In this document: piece after piece, positions 19,801 to 28,347 of the stretch
Position numbering within the stretch: the first letter of the stretch is position 1
Layout: each line of letters begins with the position of its first letter
Assembly: GCA_024276995.1 (NCBI GenBank)
Contig: JAJRWB010000080.1
Location: 90,800-154,799 of the forward strand
Direction: 5' to 3'
Source: Candidatus Eiseniibacteriota bacterium
GTDB lineage: Bacteria; Orphanbacterota; Orphanbacteria; Orphanbacterales; Orphanbacteraceae
DNA: 64,000 nucleotides
The notes under the pieces: model-generated
The model's database searches: none
Seen by the model: only the letters and a program-made list of their open reading frames with translations
What the model was told of the DNA's origin: nothing
Translations under genes and position numbers: made by a program

Positions 19801-20313
19801 GCTCCGCGCGTCGGCGATCCGGTTCACTTCGCGCCGCGCGGCGGCGAGAGCATCCGCCTCGCTCTTCCCGAAGCGGCTGCTCCTCTCCCGCTTCTCCAGG
19901 AGCGCTTCGAGATCGTATCCGCCCTGCATCTGTTTCCGGATCATTCCGGAAAGATCTTTCTCCGTGCTCCCCTTGATATCGAAGAGATCGGCAAGGGCGA
20001 GGGTATAGCAGCGCGCCATGTGGTGCGGAGGGAGGGACGGTGCCGGGACGGGGATTCCGTCTTTCTGCCACGTCACGGCGCTTCCCATTTCCCCGTGGAG
20101 GATCGCGCCGTTGTCGCTCCAGGATGTCGCGACGTCCGCCGGGCGGGGGAGGCCCCCCCCGGGCCAGAGGATCGCCCGGATGGCGCGGCAGAGCGACGAT
20201 TTCCCCGATCCGTTCGGGCCGGAGATCAGGTTGAGTTCTTCCGAGAGATCGTTCAGGACGAATGGATGTTCGATGCCGGGCAGCCGGCGGATTTCGATCG
20301 ATCGGAGCTTCAT
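16816..20313 (-). CDS. Giant SMC/Rad50-like ATPase, YhaN-type, with long C-terminal extension
   Basis: A 1165-residue protein starting at ATG 20313 (4-nt ATGA overlap with the nuclease upstream). Walker A GPNGSGKSS is at 32-40. A long charged coiled-coil follows, interrupted at about residues 405-445 by two strongly hydrophobic stretches (PAFLLLALGIAGAFLL and LIVLAGAGVALLAAPLF). The second coil leads to the ABC-type signature LEELSDATRAQLLLAARLSY and Walker B VPIFLDEALSTSD. Central hydrophobic segments are also known in Bacillus YhaN-type proteins. About 270 residues follow the ATPase (from roughly 890), with helix-rich sequence I cannot assign. It presumably partners the Mre11/SbcD-like nuclease in DNA end processing. 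The membrane segment implies DNA or membrane tethering. Confidence 0.85.
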   Translation of the reverse strand: MKLRSIEIRRLPGIEHPFVLNDLSEELNLISGPNGSGKSSLCRAIRAILWPGGGLPRPADVATSWSDNGAILHGEMGSAVTWQKDGIPVPAPSLPPHHMARCYTLALADLFDIKGSTEKDLSGMIRKQMQGGYDLEALLEKRERSSRFGKSEADALAAARREVNRIADARSRLADDEKRLAELEASWDRAEEAKREITLVEAGIELAEVRREMVELKRAQDRFPAGLDWIDGELPERIGNHLDDLAREKERLEEKRKIIAETDNLLERTPLLHGAVDDAEIESHVQRLDKAKEAAREIASREEKAAAAGAVLERCGTLLAGSIPPERLEEEATELIDRTDRWIEKISGLRERRSALETALKTLADDDSPAGDGTDRSAATLDEAIRSLLDWIASPGDAPASGNSFSATSIPAFLLLALGIAGAFLLTPWLIVLAGAGVALLAAPLFRRRRRDDGGRRRAARERFDRTGIEPPERWNEAAVRERVASLLREVGEIQALKERALLRSDEERKVRARLAGLEKEEAEAAEERGAILGAAGMEDDRRSTDLRVHYVARLVADWCDAARKMTEAKSLLETARTAHAAEFEAVRRFVEHHLGEAPDDEAACDAAIGKIRKESAILIAASERRDMANREIPRLVEEIEEQNRSIDLLYERAAIDPSDREEAAADLRAKLALLEDYRETAKHKGRVETKIADLTDRLKERPRYIDAGADDLERLLAKERTEADGAKDLGETIGRIKGEIEAATASADLEEAEAKAARAEEALREKGDDLLLAAAGRFLLRRAGDEYDRESRPEVLKQASARFSEFTGEKYELVFRSSGEQGGELRAVESGSGRGLALEELSDATRAQLLLAARLSYAMTRETERKVPIFLDEALSTSDPERFRAVAKSVIALCRGGRQVFYLTSDPVDCEAWKRIAADAGIAVKEVDLAAARNLARATVPSEALVPPAAMEPPDPSGLSEEEYAARLGVPAPDRFAPVGEMHIFFLTRERLDLLYRLLRARIGTIGQWEVMRRRGAARSIVTGEEEVFLEGRRAIAAAFARAWRAGRNRPLSRAELALSGVLSDRWIGAATDILEECGGDAGRLLSILRLKSDGRMKGFQQRMADRLEEWLEENGFIDAAATLDDGAIRAEVLGRIAALPKEHRPPAEEVHRAVDGWLRLFAP

Positions 20314-21635
20314 GAGGGGGGCGCCTCCGAATCGTCGGCGCGCTGGGCGAGGAGTTCCTCGAGGGCGTCGATCGCGGCCGCGCGGAGGATCGCGCGAATC
20401 CGGCCGGTCTCGCCCGCGTCCGGCGGCGCGATCACCCCGGCCCAGCGGCGGTGGCCGACGGCGGCGTCCAATGCCCGCGCCCCTTCGCGCAATAGTTCTT
20501 CGCATTCGGCGCCGCCGGAGTCGAGCGCCGTGATCTGTTTCGCCAACCGGGCGGGGAGGTCGAAACCGCGGGCGATTTCGTCGATGTCGAGGATGCTTTC
20601 GCTCCGGTCGATGATCTTCTCGACGAAGCAGTACACCTCTCCGCGCCGATCGATTCGCCGGCGGTTCTCCGCAAGGAACGCGCGGATCGCCCGCCGGTGC
20701 GCCGTCCTTCCGGTCAGTGTGAACCGGCACGCCACGGCGACGGGCGGGCATGCCACACCTCCCACGCGACGCTGGATCGCGCCGAGAGCGCCATGAAGGA
20801 GATCGACCAGGGAGTCGAGAAGCTCCTCGTCGTCGCCGGATATATTTTCCACCGAAAGTTCTTCCTGTTCGTAACGGATCGGGGCGAGAGGAATCTGCGT
20901 CGCCTTTACGGCGCCGGCGCCCTCCGTTTCCACGAGCCACGGCCCATGGGGGCCCGGCTCGCCCGCGTCGAGCCCGGAGAGGGAGCCGAGATAGCCGATC
21001 GGACGGTCGGCGGCGAGCGCATCGAACGACGGCTTGTGGACATGACCGAGGAACCAACCGTCGAGGTCGGTCCCGTCGGCGAGTGCGCTTCGCGGAACCG
21101 GCGCGTATCGGCGGTCGGAACCGTCGAGATCGCAGTGGAGTACGCCGAGGGAAGCTCCCGTTCCCCTGCGGGGCCGCTCGAAGTGATCGAGGGGGTTGCC
21201 GCCGGCGCTTTTCGCCGGGAACGACCAGCCGTGGAGATGGACCGTCGTGCCGTCCCCCTCGATGACGGTGCTCTCCCACCTCCCGCCGGCGCCGAGAAGA
21301 TGGAAGGCGCCGATCCGATCGGCGAGCCGCGAGAGCGCGACGCTGTCGTGGTTTCCCGCCACGGCGTACACCGGGATCCTCGCCTCTAAGAGTTGGGTGA
21401 CCGCCTCTTCCACCGGGCCGAACGCCTCGAACCGATCGTCCATCGAATCGACCAGATCCCCGGCGAAGACCACGGCGTGAACCTCTTTGTCGATCGCCTC
21501 GGCCACCGCTCGTTTGAGTGCCGCGGCGGGGGTCAGATCGGCGGCGCGGAAAGGGCGCTCATCCATGTCGGCGGGGAGCCCCCCCGGCCTCCTACCGATG
21601 TGCATGTCGCCGATAAAGAGGATTCTGCACGCCAT
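20310..21635 (-). CDS. SbcD/Mre11-like metallophosphoesterase (DNA exonuclease)
   Basis: A 441-residue calcineurin-fold phosphoesterase starting at ATG 21635 behind AAAGGA. All dinuclear metal motifs are visible: FIGDMHIG (residues 7-14), [29 protein letters not shown] and GHVHKP. The C-terminal half has no nuclease signature but is expected to bind the partner ATPase. The pair matches the YhaO-YhaN or SbcD-SbcC arrangement, with this gene upstream and a 4-nt overlap. Divergent from pcm. Confidence 0.85.
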   Translation of the reverse strand: MACRILFIGDMHIGRRPGGLPADMDERPFRAADLTPAAALKRAVAEAIDKEVHAVVFAGDLVDSMDDRFEAFGPVEEAVTQLLEARIPVYAVAGNHDSVALSRLADRIGAFHLLGAGGRWESTVIEGDGTTVHLHGWSFPAKSAGGNPLDHFERPRRGTGASLGVLHCDLDGSDRRYAPVPRSALADGTDLDGWFLGHVHKPSFDALAADRPIGYLGSLSGLDAGEPGPHGPWLVETEGAGAVKATQIPLAPIRYEQEELSVENISGDDEELLDSLVDLLHGALGAIQRRVGGVACPPVAVACRFTLTGRTAHRRAIRAFLAENRRRIDRRGEVYCFVEKIIDRSESILDIDEIARGFDLPARLAKQITALDSGGAECEELLREGARALDAAVGHRRWAGVIAPPDAGETGRIRAILRAAAIDALEELLAQRADDSEAPPS

Positions 21636-21755
21636 GGGGATCCTTTCGGGGAACAGGCCGGTCGGGCGAATTATGGGGAATGTCGTCGAATCCTTCAAGG
21701 GCAAAAGGAAGCGACCCTCCCGATTCAGCTGCGCGCAGGCGGCAGGGAGGCTATA

Positions 21756-22523
21756 TTGAAAAGTGTCATGGAAGGAAGATCACACGGCCGTTTATCGTCG
21801 AGGCGGCTACGCCGCGCGACGGTCGTCGCGATGATCGCACCGGCGCTCCTCGCGTTCGGTGCCGGCCGTCCTCCTCCCATCGCCGATGGAGAGATGTTGA
21901 AAGAGCGGCTCGAAATGGTGGAGCGTCAGATCGTTCGCCGGGGAATCACCGACGAGTCGGTCCTCGCCGCCATGCGCGCCGTTCCCCGCCACCTCTTCGT
22001 CGGTGAAACGCTCCGGGACCGGGCGTATGATGATTCGCCTCTCCCCATCGGGGAGGACCAGACGATTTCCCAGCCGTACATCGTGGCGCTCATGACCGAA
22101 CTGCTCCGGCCCGGTCCGGGCGGGAAGATTCTCGAAGTGGGCACCGGTTCCGGCTACCAGGCGGCGGTGCTCGCCGGTCTCGTCGATACGGTGTTCACCA
22201 TCGAGATCATTCCCGAACTCGCCGCCGGAGCGTAAGAGACGCTCCGCAAGTATGGCTATGGGAACGTGGTCGTCCGGGCCGGGGACGGCTACCGGGGGTG
22301 GCCGGAGAAGGCGCCTTTCGACGGGATCATCGTCACCGCAGCGCCCGACCACGTGCCCGTTCCCCTTATCGAGCAACTCGCGGATGGGGGACGGCTGGTG
22401 ATCCCCGTGGGGCGGGCGTACCAGAGTCTCATGGTGTTCGAACGGAACGGAGGGAAGCTGACCCGGAGGGATGTCATCCCGGTGCGTTTCGTGCCGATGA
22501 CGGGGGAGGCGATGGAGAATTGA
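21756..22523 (+). pseudogene. pcm: Protein-L-isoaspartate O-methyltransferase with signal-like N-terminus, interrupted by in-frame TAA
   Basis: PCMT repairs isoaspartyl residues using S-adenosylmethionine. The start TTG 21756 follows AGGGAGG by 5 nt; ATG 21768 is in frame. Residues about 18-35 are hydrophobic, so the enzyme would be exported or anchored, as in some Gram-negative homologues. [13 protein letters not shown], the SAM motif [17 protein letters not shown] and IEIIPEL are present. TAA at 22233-22235 then interrupts it. The same frame resumes at once with ETLRKYGYGNV, GDGYRG, FDGIIVTAA and GGRLVIPVG, all expected for PCMT. Only one codon is wrong, corresponding to a variable Lys/Arg/Glu/Ala position of the family. 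Without readthrough the product lacks about 95 residues including conserved motifs and would be inactive. A recent mutation or sequence error is most likely. Confidence 0.85.
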
Positions 22524-22545
22524 TTACCCGCCGGGCCGCGCCGCG

Positions 22546-25317
22546 TCAGCGGAAAGCCTGCTCCTCCAGGATCCCGTACTCTTTCGCCTTCTCCTCGTCT
22601 CCCCGCGCGGACGCGAGAAGCGCGGCGGTACGGAAGACCATCCAGCGCTCTTCGGCCGGATGTTCATGCACCGAACGATATTCCCCCCTCTTCTTCTCGT
22701 AGACGTACCGGGGAGGATCGTTTCGTTCCACCGATTCGAGGAGGGGCCGCAGAAGTTTCTCCGCCTCGTCCGTCTCTCCCGAAACGGCTTCGACGTGGGC
22801 GAGCAGGGCGACGGCGAAATCGTTCCATTCCGCGTGGGCGATCGCCTCTTCGAGATGCTTTTTCGCCTCTTCCATATTCCCGCTGTAGAGTTCGACGAGT
22901 CCCGCGGCCGCCTCGACGTCGGTGTTCACCGGATCGAGAACGGTCGCTTCTTCGAGCTGCGCACGCGCGTCTTCGAGACGCTCTCGCCGGGCGAGGTATT
23001 TCGCGTAGTCCACCCTCAGCTCGACGATGCCGCTTCGCCGCAGGAGCGCCTTCCGGAAGAGGGCATCCGCCTTCTCCGGCCTCCCGTTGAAACCGTACGC
23101 CTCGGCGAGTCCCCATAGCGCATCGGGGTTATCGTCCTGGTATTCGAGGACCCACAGGAACGATTCGCGGGCGAGTCTCAGGTCGCCCCTGCCGAGGTAG
23201 GCGCCGCCCAAGGCGAGTTCGATCTCCCACCGCTGATCTCTCCCGACCGCGTCCCGCCCCTTGAGGAGGATCGCGATCCGATCCGATTGCGAGCCGGTGG
23301 CATGAAACACCGCTTCCGAGCTTGCCCGCCACGGCGCGGCGGCCGTGGGATGACTTTTCGTGGCGAGACCGCCCGCCTCGACGGCGGCGCCGTCCTCACC
23401 GAGAATCGACCGGGTGCGTGCGAGGGCGCAGAGCGCCTCCTCGTCTTCGCCTGATCGGTCGAGCGCTTTCTCGAGAAACGCGACGGCGCTCTCGAGCCTC
23501 CCGTTCTCGATCTCGTCCGAAGCCGCCGCCACGTAGGCCGGGGCGTAGTACTTCGCGATCGACGTATCCGCCACCAATCCGCCCACCAGGGAGATCAGCT
23601 CCGGATCGAGTTCCTCGAGCCTCTCTCTCACGATTTCTCGCGTGTCATACTCGTCCCGCTTCGGACTGTAGATCGAGTTCATCCCCTCGGCGAAGTACTC
23701 CCACTCGCTCGATCCCTGGTACCGCGTGACGAATGTCTTCTTCCCTTCCGCCTCTCTCTTTTTCGCCTTGCGGTACTGTTCCCGGATCAGGCGTTTCTCT
23801 TCGGGCGTCAAGATACTGTGCACCTGGTGGGTCAGCTCATGGAGCACCGTGTTGTACCTGCCGAAAATCGTCCGCTCCACATCCTCCACGCCGGTCACGG
23901 TGTGGAAACCGCCGCAGCCGCGCACGTCGTCCCACAGTCGGGAGTCGTACGAGATTCTCAGGTCGGCCATCAGTTCCTGGTGGGGCGTTTCGGAGAGCTT
24001 CTCGTAGAGCGGCTTGATGTAATATGTCGCCCCCGCACCGACGAGCACCGGGATGAATCTCGCCCACGGTTCGATCGAAAGCGCCACGCGCTTCCGGTGT
24101 CTCGGTGTGAGAGCGTTGTAGTTCACGACGAAATCTTCGATCCCTTCGATTTCGGGCATCGGCGTCTCTTCGAACACCTTCTCGTATTCCGCGCGGTGGA
24201 CGTTGACTCTGAGCTTCTTCTGTTCCATCGCCTTCGCGAAGCCGTTGTGCGCCCTTCCGTAGTCGGGACATCGATCGAGGGACGCGCGAAAGTGGGTGAT
24301 CGCGGAGTCGGACTCCCCCTCGTCCCAGAAGAGCGTGCCGAGGTAGAGATCGGGGTCGGCGAGGTCGGGGTGTTCCCGCCGGATATTGATCAACAGCGCC
24401 CTCGCCACACCGCGCCGCCCCCCCGCGATAAGCCGCGCCGCCTCGTGAAGGGTGGGCGCCGTCGATTCGTCCTCGGCGTCGTCGGGAAACGCCGCCGGGT
24501 AGGCCGCTTCCAACTCCGTGTAGTTCATATCGGAATAGCCATTGCCGAGCATGTAATGGGCTCTCTCGTTATACGGATCCCACTCGAGCGCCTCCCGCGA
24601 AAGGGCGATCGCTTCGCGTGTTTCCCCCAGACGAATCTGCAACGACGCGAGCGTGTTGATCAGGTGCGGTGTCGGGGGGCCCGCCTCGAGAGCGCGGTCG
24701 CCGAGAAGGGCGGCGCCGTCGAAATCGTTCCGCTTGTACGCCACAAGGAGGAGGCCTTCGAGTGCCGCGACGCCTTCCTCCGGGTCGCCCGCCAGGGCGA
24801 GCGCCTCCTCGTAGAAGGACTTCGCCTCCTCGTATCGAAGGAGCCTGTAGAGAAGAGCGCCCCCGGCGAGGCGACCCGCCGCGGAGGCGACCTGTTCGTC
24901 GATCCGCTTCGCGGAGGCTTCGTCGAGGGCGGCGAGATCTTCGCGGGCCGAGAGGATCTTCGCCCGGCGGCGGAAGGAACGATCCGACTCGCCGAATATC
25001 GAAATTGTCGAATCGAGCATTGCGGCGGCCTTGTCGAAATCGTAACGGATCAGGAGGATGTCGATGCGAAGGAGCGCCGCCTTTTCGCGGTCGATGTCGT
25101 CTCCATCGGGAAGCGTCTCCAAGAGGGCGCGGGCTTCGTCGAGGCGCCCGATACGGACCAGCGTTTCGGCGCGTTCGAGCGCGTCGAGGGAGCTGTCGCG
25201 AAGCGTCGCCTCGAACGCCGCCCGACCCGCGCGGACCGGCTCGAGAAAACGCCCCGCCGCGCCGGACGGCGCGAGAATGAGAAGCACGATCATCGATAAG
25301 ATGCGGAGCGGTCTCAC
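22546..25317 (-). CDS. Exported TPR protein with embedded HExxH gluzincin-like peptidase motif
   Basis: A 923-residue protein from GTG 25317, preceded by GGAGGAGGAAAG. The signal peptide is LRILSMIVLLILAPSGAAG. TPR-like repeats span about residues 25-400 and 620-900. Between them is a peptidase-like segment: TVLHELTHQVHS with zinc-type His at about 490 and 494, and a downstream acidic partner in WEYFAEGMNSIYSP (about 540), giving HExxH plus a distal Glu. The fragment GFHTVTGVEDVERTIFGRYN precedes it. I do not know a named family with this order. Convergent with pcm; a sigma-70-type promoter lies just upstream. Confidence 0.75.
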   Translation of the reverse strand: MRPLRILSMIVLLILAPSGAAGRFLEPVRAGRAAFEATLRDSSLDALERAETLVRIGRLDEARALLETLPDGDDIDREKAALLRIDILLIRYDFDKAAAMLDSTISIFGESDRSFRRRAKILSAREDLAALDEASAKRIDEQVASAAGRLAGGALLYRLLRYEEAKSFYEEALALAGDPEEGVAALEGLLLVAYKRNDFDGAALLGDRALEAGPPTPHLINTLASLQIRLGETREAIALSREALEWDPYNERAHYMLGNGYSDMNYTELEAAYPAAFPDDAEDESTAPTLHEAARLIAGGRRGVARALLINIRREHPDLADPDLYLGTLFWDEGESDSAITHFRASLDRCPDYGRAHNGFAKAMEQKKLRVNVHRAEYEKVFEETPMPEIEGIEDFVVNYNALTPRHRKRVALSIEPWARFIPVLVGAGATYYIKPLYEKLSETPHQELMADLRISYDSRLWDDVRGCGGFHTVTGVEDVERTIFGRYNTVLHELTHQVHSILTPEEKRLIREQYRKAKKREAEGKKTFVTRYQGSSEWEYFAEGMNSIYSPKRDEYDTREIVRERLEELDPELISLVGGLVADTSIAKYYAPAYVAAASDEIENGRLESAVAFLEKALDRSGEDEEALCALARTRSILGEDGAAVEAGGLATKSHPTAAAPWRASSEAVFHATGSQSDRIAILLKGRDAVGRDQRWEIELALGGAYLGRGDLRLARESFLWVLEYQDDNPDALWGLAEAYGFNGRPEKADALFRKALLRRSGIVELRVDYAKYLARRERLEDARAQLEEATVLDPVNTDVEAAAGLVELYSGNMEEAKKHLEEAIAHAEWNDFAVALLAHVEAVSGETDEAEKLLRPLLESVERNDPPRYVYEKKRGEYRSVHEHPAEERWMVFRTAALLASARGDEEKAKEYGILEEQAFR

Positions 25318-25361
25318 CTTTCCTCCTCCTCGGGCGGTCGCGCGTTCGCGATCATTCGAAC

Positions 25362-25390
25362 AGCATAGGGTAAGGGGCGAATCGGGACAA
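25362..25390 (-). promoter_or_regulatory. Candidate sigma-70-type promoter of the TPR-peptidase gene
   Basis: On the minus strand TTGTCC (25390-25385) and TATGCT (25367-25362) are separated by 17 nt, each matching four of six consensus positions. Transcription would start about 38 nt before the GTG at 25317. Confidence 0.4.
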
Positions 25391-25403
25391 GGGGGCAACC
25401 GCC

Positions 25404-26186
25404 TCAGCGCCGGCGGGGGAGGAATTCATCGAGCCCCTCCGATTCGAGGCGGTTGCATAGGGCGGCGAAATTCGCCACATCGTCTTCCATCGACGTGGAG
25501 GCGAGCTTCACGAGGCGTGTTCTTACCGGCACGCTCTCAAGACCGATATGGGCGAAGACGTCGTCGAGCGTCGCTTGGTGGTTTTCGGAGTGCAGGAGAT
25601 GGTCTTCGTAGCGCACCCGGATCGCTTCGATCCCCTCGAGCACTTCGTCCTCCTCGCGGTTGTGCTCGATCCGGAGTTTCATGTCGCGGATCAGCCTGTC
25701 GCAGTCGATATCGATGCGGATCGGTTTCACGTGCGAGCGGTCGGTGGTGCTTGAGAAGCCGCGGGCTTCGTAGATCTGGTTGCTCAAGCTCTGCCTGAGA
25801 ATATCTTTTCTTCGTAGATGAATGAATTTCCAGCCCGAACGATGAAGGCCGTGAAGGAACTTCTTATGATCGCGGATCTTCTGATCCCGGGTGAGCTGAT
25901 AGACTTTCACTTTGAAGCCGTATGCGCTCTTCCCGCCGCGCGATGCGCGCCGGGAACACCCCTCGACATACGCTCCTGGGAAAAGGATCCGTCCGTAGAT
26001 TCTCCGGTTGAAGATCTCCCTGTCGCAAAGGAGCGACGGATGGCAGTTCAACAAGCTGACGAGGAGCGTGCTTCCGCTTCTTCCCTGGGCGAAGATGAGA
26101 AACCGTGTGCGCGGCCGCTTCGCACCCGGCAGGAATCGCGCGGCGTAGGCGGTGAACTTCTCGAACCGGCGGGAGGGTCGGCTCAC
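25404..26186 (-). CDS. Sulfotransferase-family protein
   Basis: A 260-residue protein starting at GTG 26186, overlapping the stop of the small membrane gene by 4 nt. The PAPS-binding loop is FAQGRSGSTLLVSLLN (from residue 32). IHLRRKDILRQSLSNQIYEA matches the 3'-phosphate-binding region of sulfotransferases. It would transfer sulfate from PAPS to a glycan or other surface acceptor; the acceptor is unknown. No PAPS synthesis genes are in the window. It is the last gene of the ECF-sigma operon. Sulfatase-like enzymes occur elsewhere in the window, but their nucleophile residues argue against a sulfate cycle. Confidence 0.8.
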   Translation of the reverse strand: MSRPSRRFEKFTAYAARFLPGAKRPRTRFLIFAQGRSGSTLLVSLLNCHPSLLCDREIFNRRIYGRILFPGAYVEGCSRRASRGGKSAYGFKVKVYQLTRDQKIRDHKKFLHGLHRSGWKFIHLRRKDILRQSLSNQIYEARGFSSTTDRSHVKPIRIDIDCDRLIRDMKLRIEHNREEDEVLEGIEAIRVRYEDHLLHSENHQATLDDVFAHIGLESVPVRTRLVKLASTSMEDDVANFAALCNRLESEGLDEFLPRRR

Positions 26187-26440
26187 CTCTCTTCCCCGGA
26201 TCGGTCGTCGCTTCTCCGCGCCGCGAGAAGGCGCCGCGCGATCCGTTGCCGCCGGACGACGCGGCCGAGAAGGATCGCACCGAACGCGCCGAGCGAGATA
26301 CCGCGAAAGAGCGAGCCGCCCCGGTTGCCGCCCATGGCGGCGCCGGCGAGAGAGAGGATCCCCGCCAGGAGAAACGCGATGCCCGCCACGACGAGCCAGA
26401 CGTTTCCCCCGCTCTTCCCCCGACGGTGCGGCGTGCCCAT
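26183..26440 (-). CDS. Small membrane protein
   Basis: An 85-residue protein starting at ATG 26440, 11 nt after the OPT stop, with GGAG upstream. It has two hydrophobic segments (VWLVVAGIAFLLAGILSLAG and SLFRGISLGAFGAILLG) and a very basic tail (RRQRIARRLLAARR). It is unrecognised. Tight spacing on both sides, with a 4-nt overlap to the sulfotransferase, makes it a real operon member. Confidence 0.65.
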   Translation of the reverse strand: MGTPHRRGKSGGNVWLVVAGIAFLLAGILSLAGAAMGGNRGGSLFRGISLGAFGAILLGRVVRRQRIARRLLAARRSDDRSGEER

Positions 26441-26451
26441 GCTCCGGCCCC

Positions 26452-28347
26452 CTACGCCGCCGACCGCGCCTTGCGCGCCAGGAACCAGGTGACCGCCGCG
26501 AAGAAGAGGATCGACACGAGGGAGGAGTCGAGCAGCCGGATCGGCAGTTGAACCTTGAAGAAAATGAGTGTCGCCAGGATCACACCGGTGATCGCCTCGC
26601 CCGCCACCAAGCCGGACGATACGAGGACGCCCCTGTTCTGGGCGCGTTCCGCCTCGTCGACGCCGGTGCGCCGTCGCACGGCGCGGCCGACGAGAAGACT
26701 CAGTAGCCCGCCCACCAAGATCGGCACCGAAAGCGACAGGGGGAGATAGATTCCCACCGCCACCGGCATGACGTGCGCACGGAACGATGAGCCCCGGGCG
26801 AGAAGCGCCCGGTCGATGATGATGATGGCGATTCCGGTGAGCGCCCCGGCGAGGATCATCCCCCACGGGAGCGTGCCTCCCTGGAAGAGGGTCTGTGTGA
26901 GGCTTGCGAAGAGTGTCGCTTGGGGGGCGCGGAGTTGATCGCCGATGCCGTACGCGCTGTGGAGCACGATCAGGATCGGGGCGATGATGAACGCCGGTAC
27001 CACGACGCCGAGCACCTGCGCCCACTGTTGCTTCACCGGCGTCGCTCCCACGAGATAGCCCGTTTTCAGATCCTGGGAGACGTCGCCCGCCGTGCATGCC
27101 GCGCAGCAGACCACGCCGGCGATGCCGAGCACCGAGACGATCCCCGTGAGGCCGCTGGCGCCCAGGAGAAGGAGAAGCCCGGAGGCGAAAAGCACCGTGC
27201 AGATCGTCATCCCTGAAACCGGGTTGTTGCTGCTCCCCACGAGGCCGACGATATAGCTCGACACGGCGACGAAGAAGAATCCGGCCACCGTCATGATCAG
27301 TCCCGCCACGATGCCGACCCACGCGGTATGGGCGAGGTGAATGTAGAGTCCGAAAATGAAGGGAAGAAGAAGAAGGAGGAAGATGCCGAGCTGCTTCATC
27401 GGCATATCTCTATCGGTGCGTGGCACTTCGTCGCCTTTGCGGCCGCGTCTCCCGCCGAACCCCCCGGCAAGACCCTTGCGGATCCCGTGCCGCACGCTCC
27501 AGATCGACCAGAGACCACCGACCACCATGGCGCCCACCCCCATGAATCGGATCTGTTCGTTCCAGATCCCCTCGGCGAAGGCGACGTAATCGGTCACGTC
27601 GCCCATCCCGGTGACGGCGACATACCAGGGTATGGCGACGAGCCAAGCGATCGCCCCGCCGAGGGTGATGAGGATCGCCACGTTCGGCCCGACGATGAAG
27701 CCGACCCCGAGGAGGGCGGGGGAGAGATCGCTTCCGAAGTAGAGCACCGTGTTGCCGGCCCGCGCCGCCCACGCGACCGTCCCCTTGATCAGGGCGATTC
27801 CGCCGACGAGTACCTTGAAGACGACGCCGACTCCCATCGCCTGGAACACCGTGGCAAGCCCGGTGCCCCCCTCCTCGCCCGCCTCGAGAACTTCGGCGCA
27901 TGCCCGCCCTTCAGGGTAGATCAGCTCCTTCTCCTCGATGATCAACGCCCGCCGGAGGGGAATCATGAAAAGGACGCCGAGGGTGCCGCCGAGGGCGCCG
28001 ATCAACGTGACCGGCCAGTAGTGGAAGTTGTGCCACGCCTTCGTCAGCACGAGCGCCGGCACGGTGAAGATAATCCCCGCCGCCACCGATTCACCCGCAG
28101 AAGCGATCGTTTGAACGATATTATTCTCCAGAATAGTTCCACGGCGGAGGATTCCCCTGAGAATACCCATGGAGATCACCGCCGCAGGAATAGAAGCGGA
28201 AACGGTCATTCCGGCGTACAGCCCGAGATACGTGTTCGCGGCGGTCATCACCAGGCCGATGATCAGGCCGAGGCCGACGGCGATGACGGTGGTTTCGGCG
28301 GGGCTCTTCGTCGCCGGCACGAACGACCGGCCGGGGGATTGGCTCAT
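26452..28347 (-). CDS. OPT-family oligopeptide/metal-chelate transporter
   Basis: A 631-residue protein with about 15 membrane helices, starting at ATG 28347 inside the DUF3179 stop (ATGA). Family features include NTYLGLYAGMTVSASIPAAV near the N-terminus, ENNIVQTIASAGESVAAG (residues about 65-82) and the later SSNNPVSGMT and GDVSQDLKTGYLVGATP. OPT proteins import oligopeptides, glutathione derivatives or metal chelates; bacterial members are poorly defined. Regulation by the ECF sigma and anti-sigma pair at the head of the operon is likely. Confidence 0.9.
   Translation of the reverse strand: MSQSPGRSFVPATKSPAETTVIAVGLGLIIGLVMTAANTYLGLYAGMTVSASIPAAVISMGILRGILRRGTILENNIVQTIASAGESVAAGIIFTVPALVLTKAWHNFHYWPVTLIGALGGTLGVLFMIPLRRALIIEEKELIYPEGRACAEVLEAGEEGGTGLATVFQAMGVGVVFKVLVGGIALIKGTVAWAARAGNTVLYFGSDLSPALLGVGFIVGPNVAILITLGGAIAWLVAIPWYVAVTGMGDVTDYVAFAEGIWNEQIRFMGVGAMVVGGLWSIWSVRHGIRKGLAGGFGGRRGRKGDEVPRTDRDMPMKQLGIFLLLLLPFIFGLYIHLAHTAWVGIVAGLIMTVAGFFFVAVSSYIVGLVGSSNNPVSGMTICTVLFASGLLLLLGASGLTGIVSVLGIAGVVCCAACTAGDVSQDLKTGYLVGATPVKQQWAQVLGVVVPAFIIAPILIVLHSAYGIGDQLRAPQATLFASLTQTLFQGGTLPWGMILAGALTGIAIIIIDRALLARGSSFRAHVMPVAVGIYLPLSLSVPILVGGLLSLLVGRAVRRRTGVDEAERAQNRGVLVSSGLVAGEAITGVILATLIFFKVQLPIRLLDSSLVSILFFAAVTWFLARKARSAA

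Noticed and set aside
17362..20796. Very long plus-strand open frame opposite the YhaN-like ATPase
   Set aside because: It is the antisense shadow of a high-GC gene; low-complexity Arg/Pro-rich sequence, no domains, no ribosome site.
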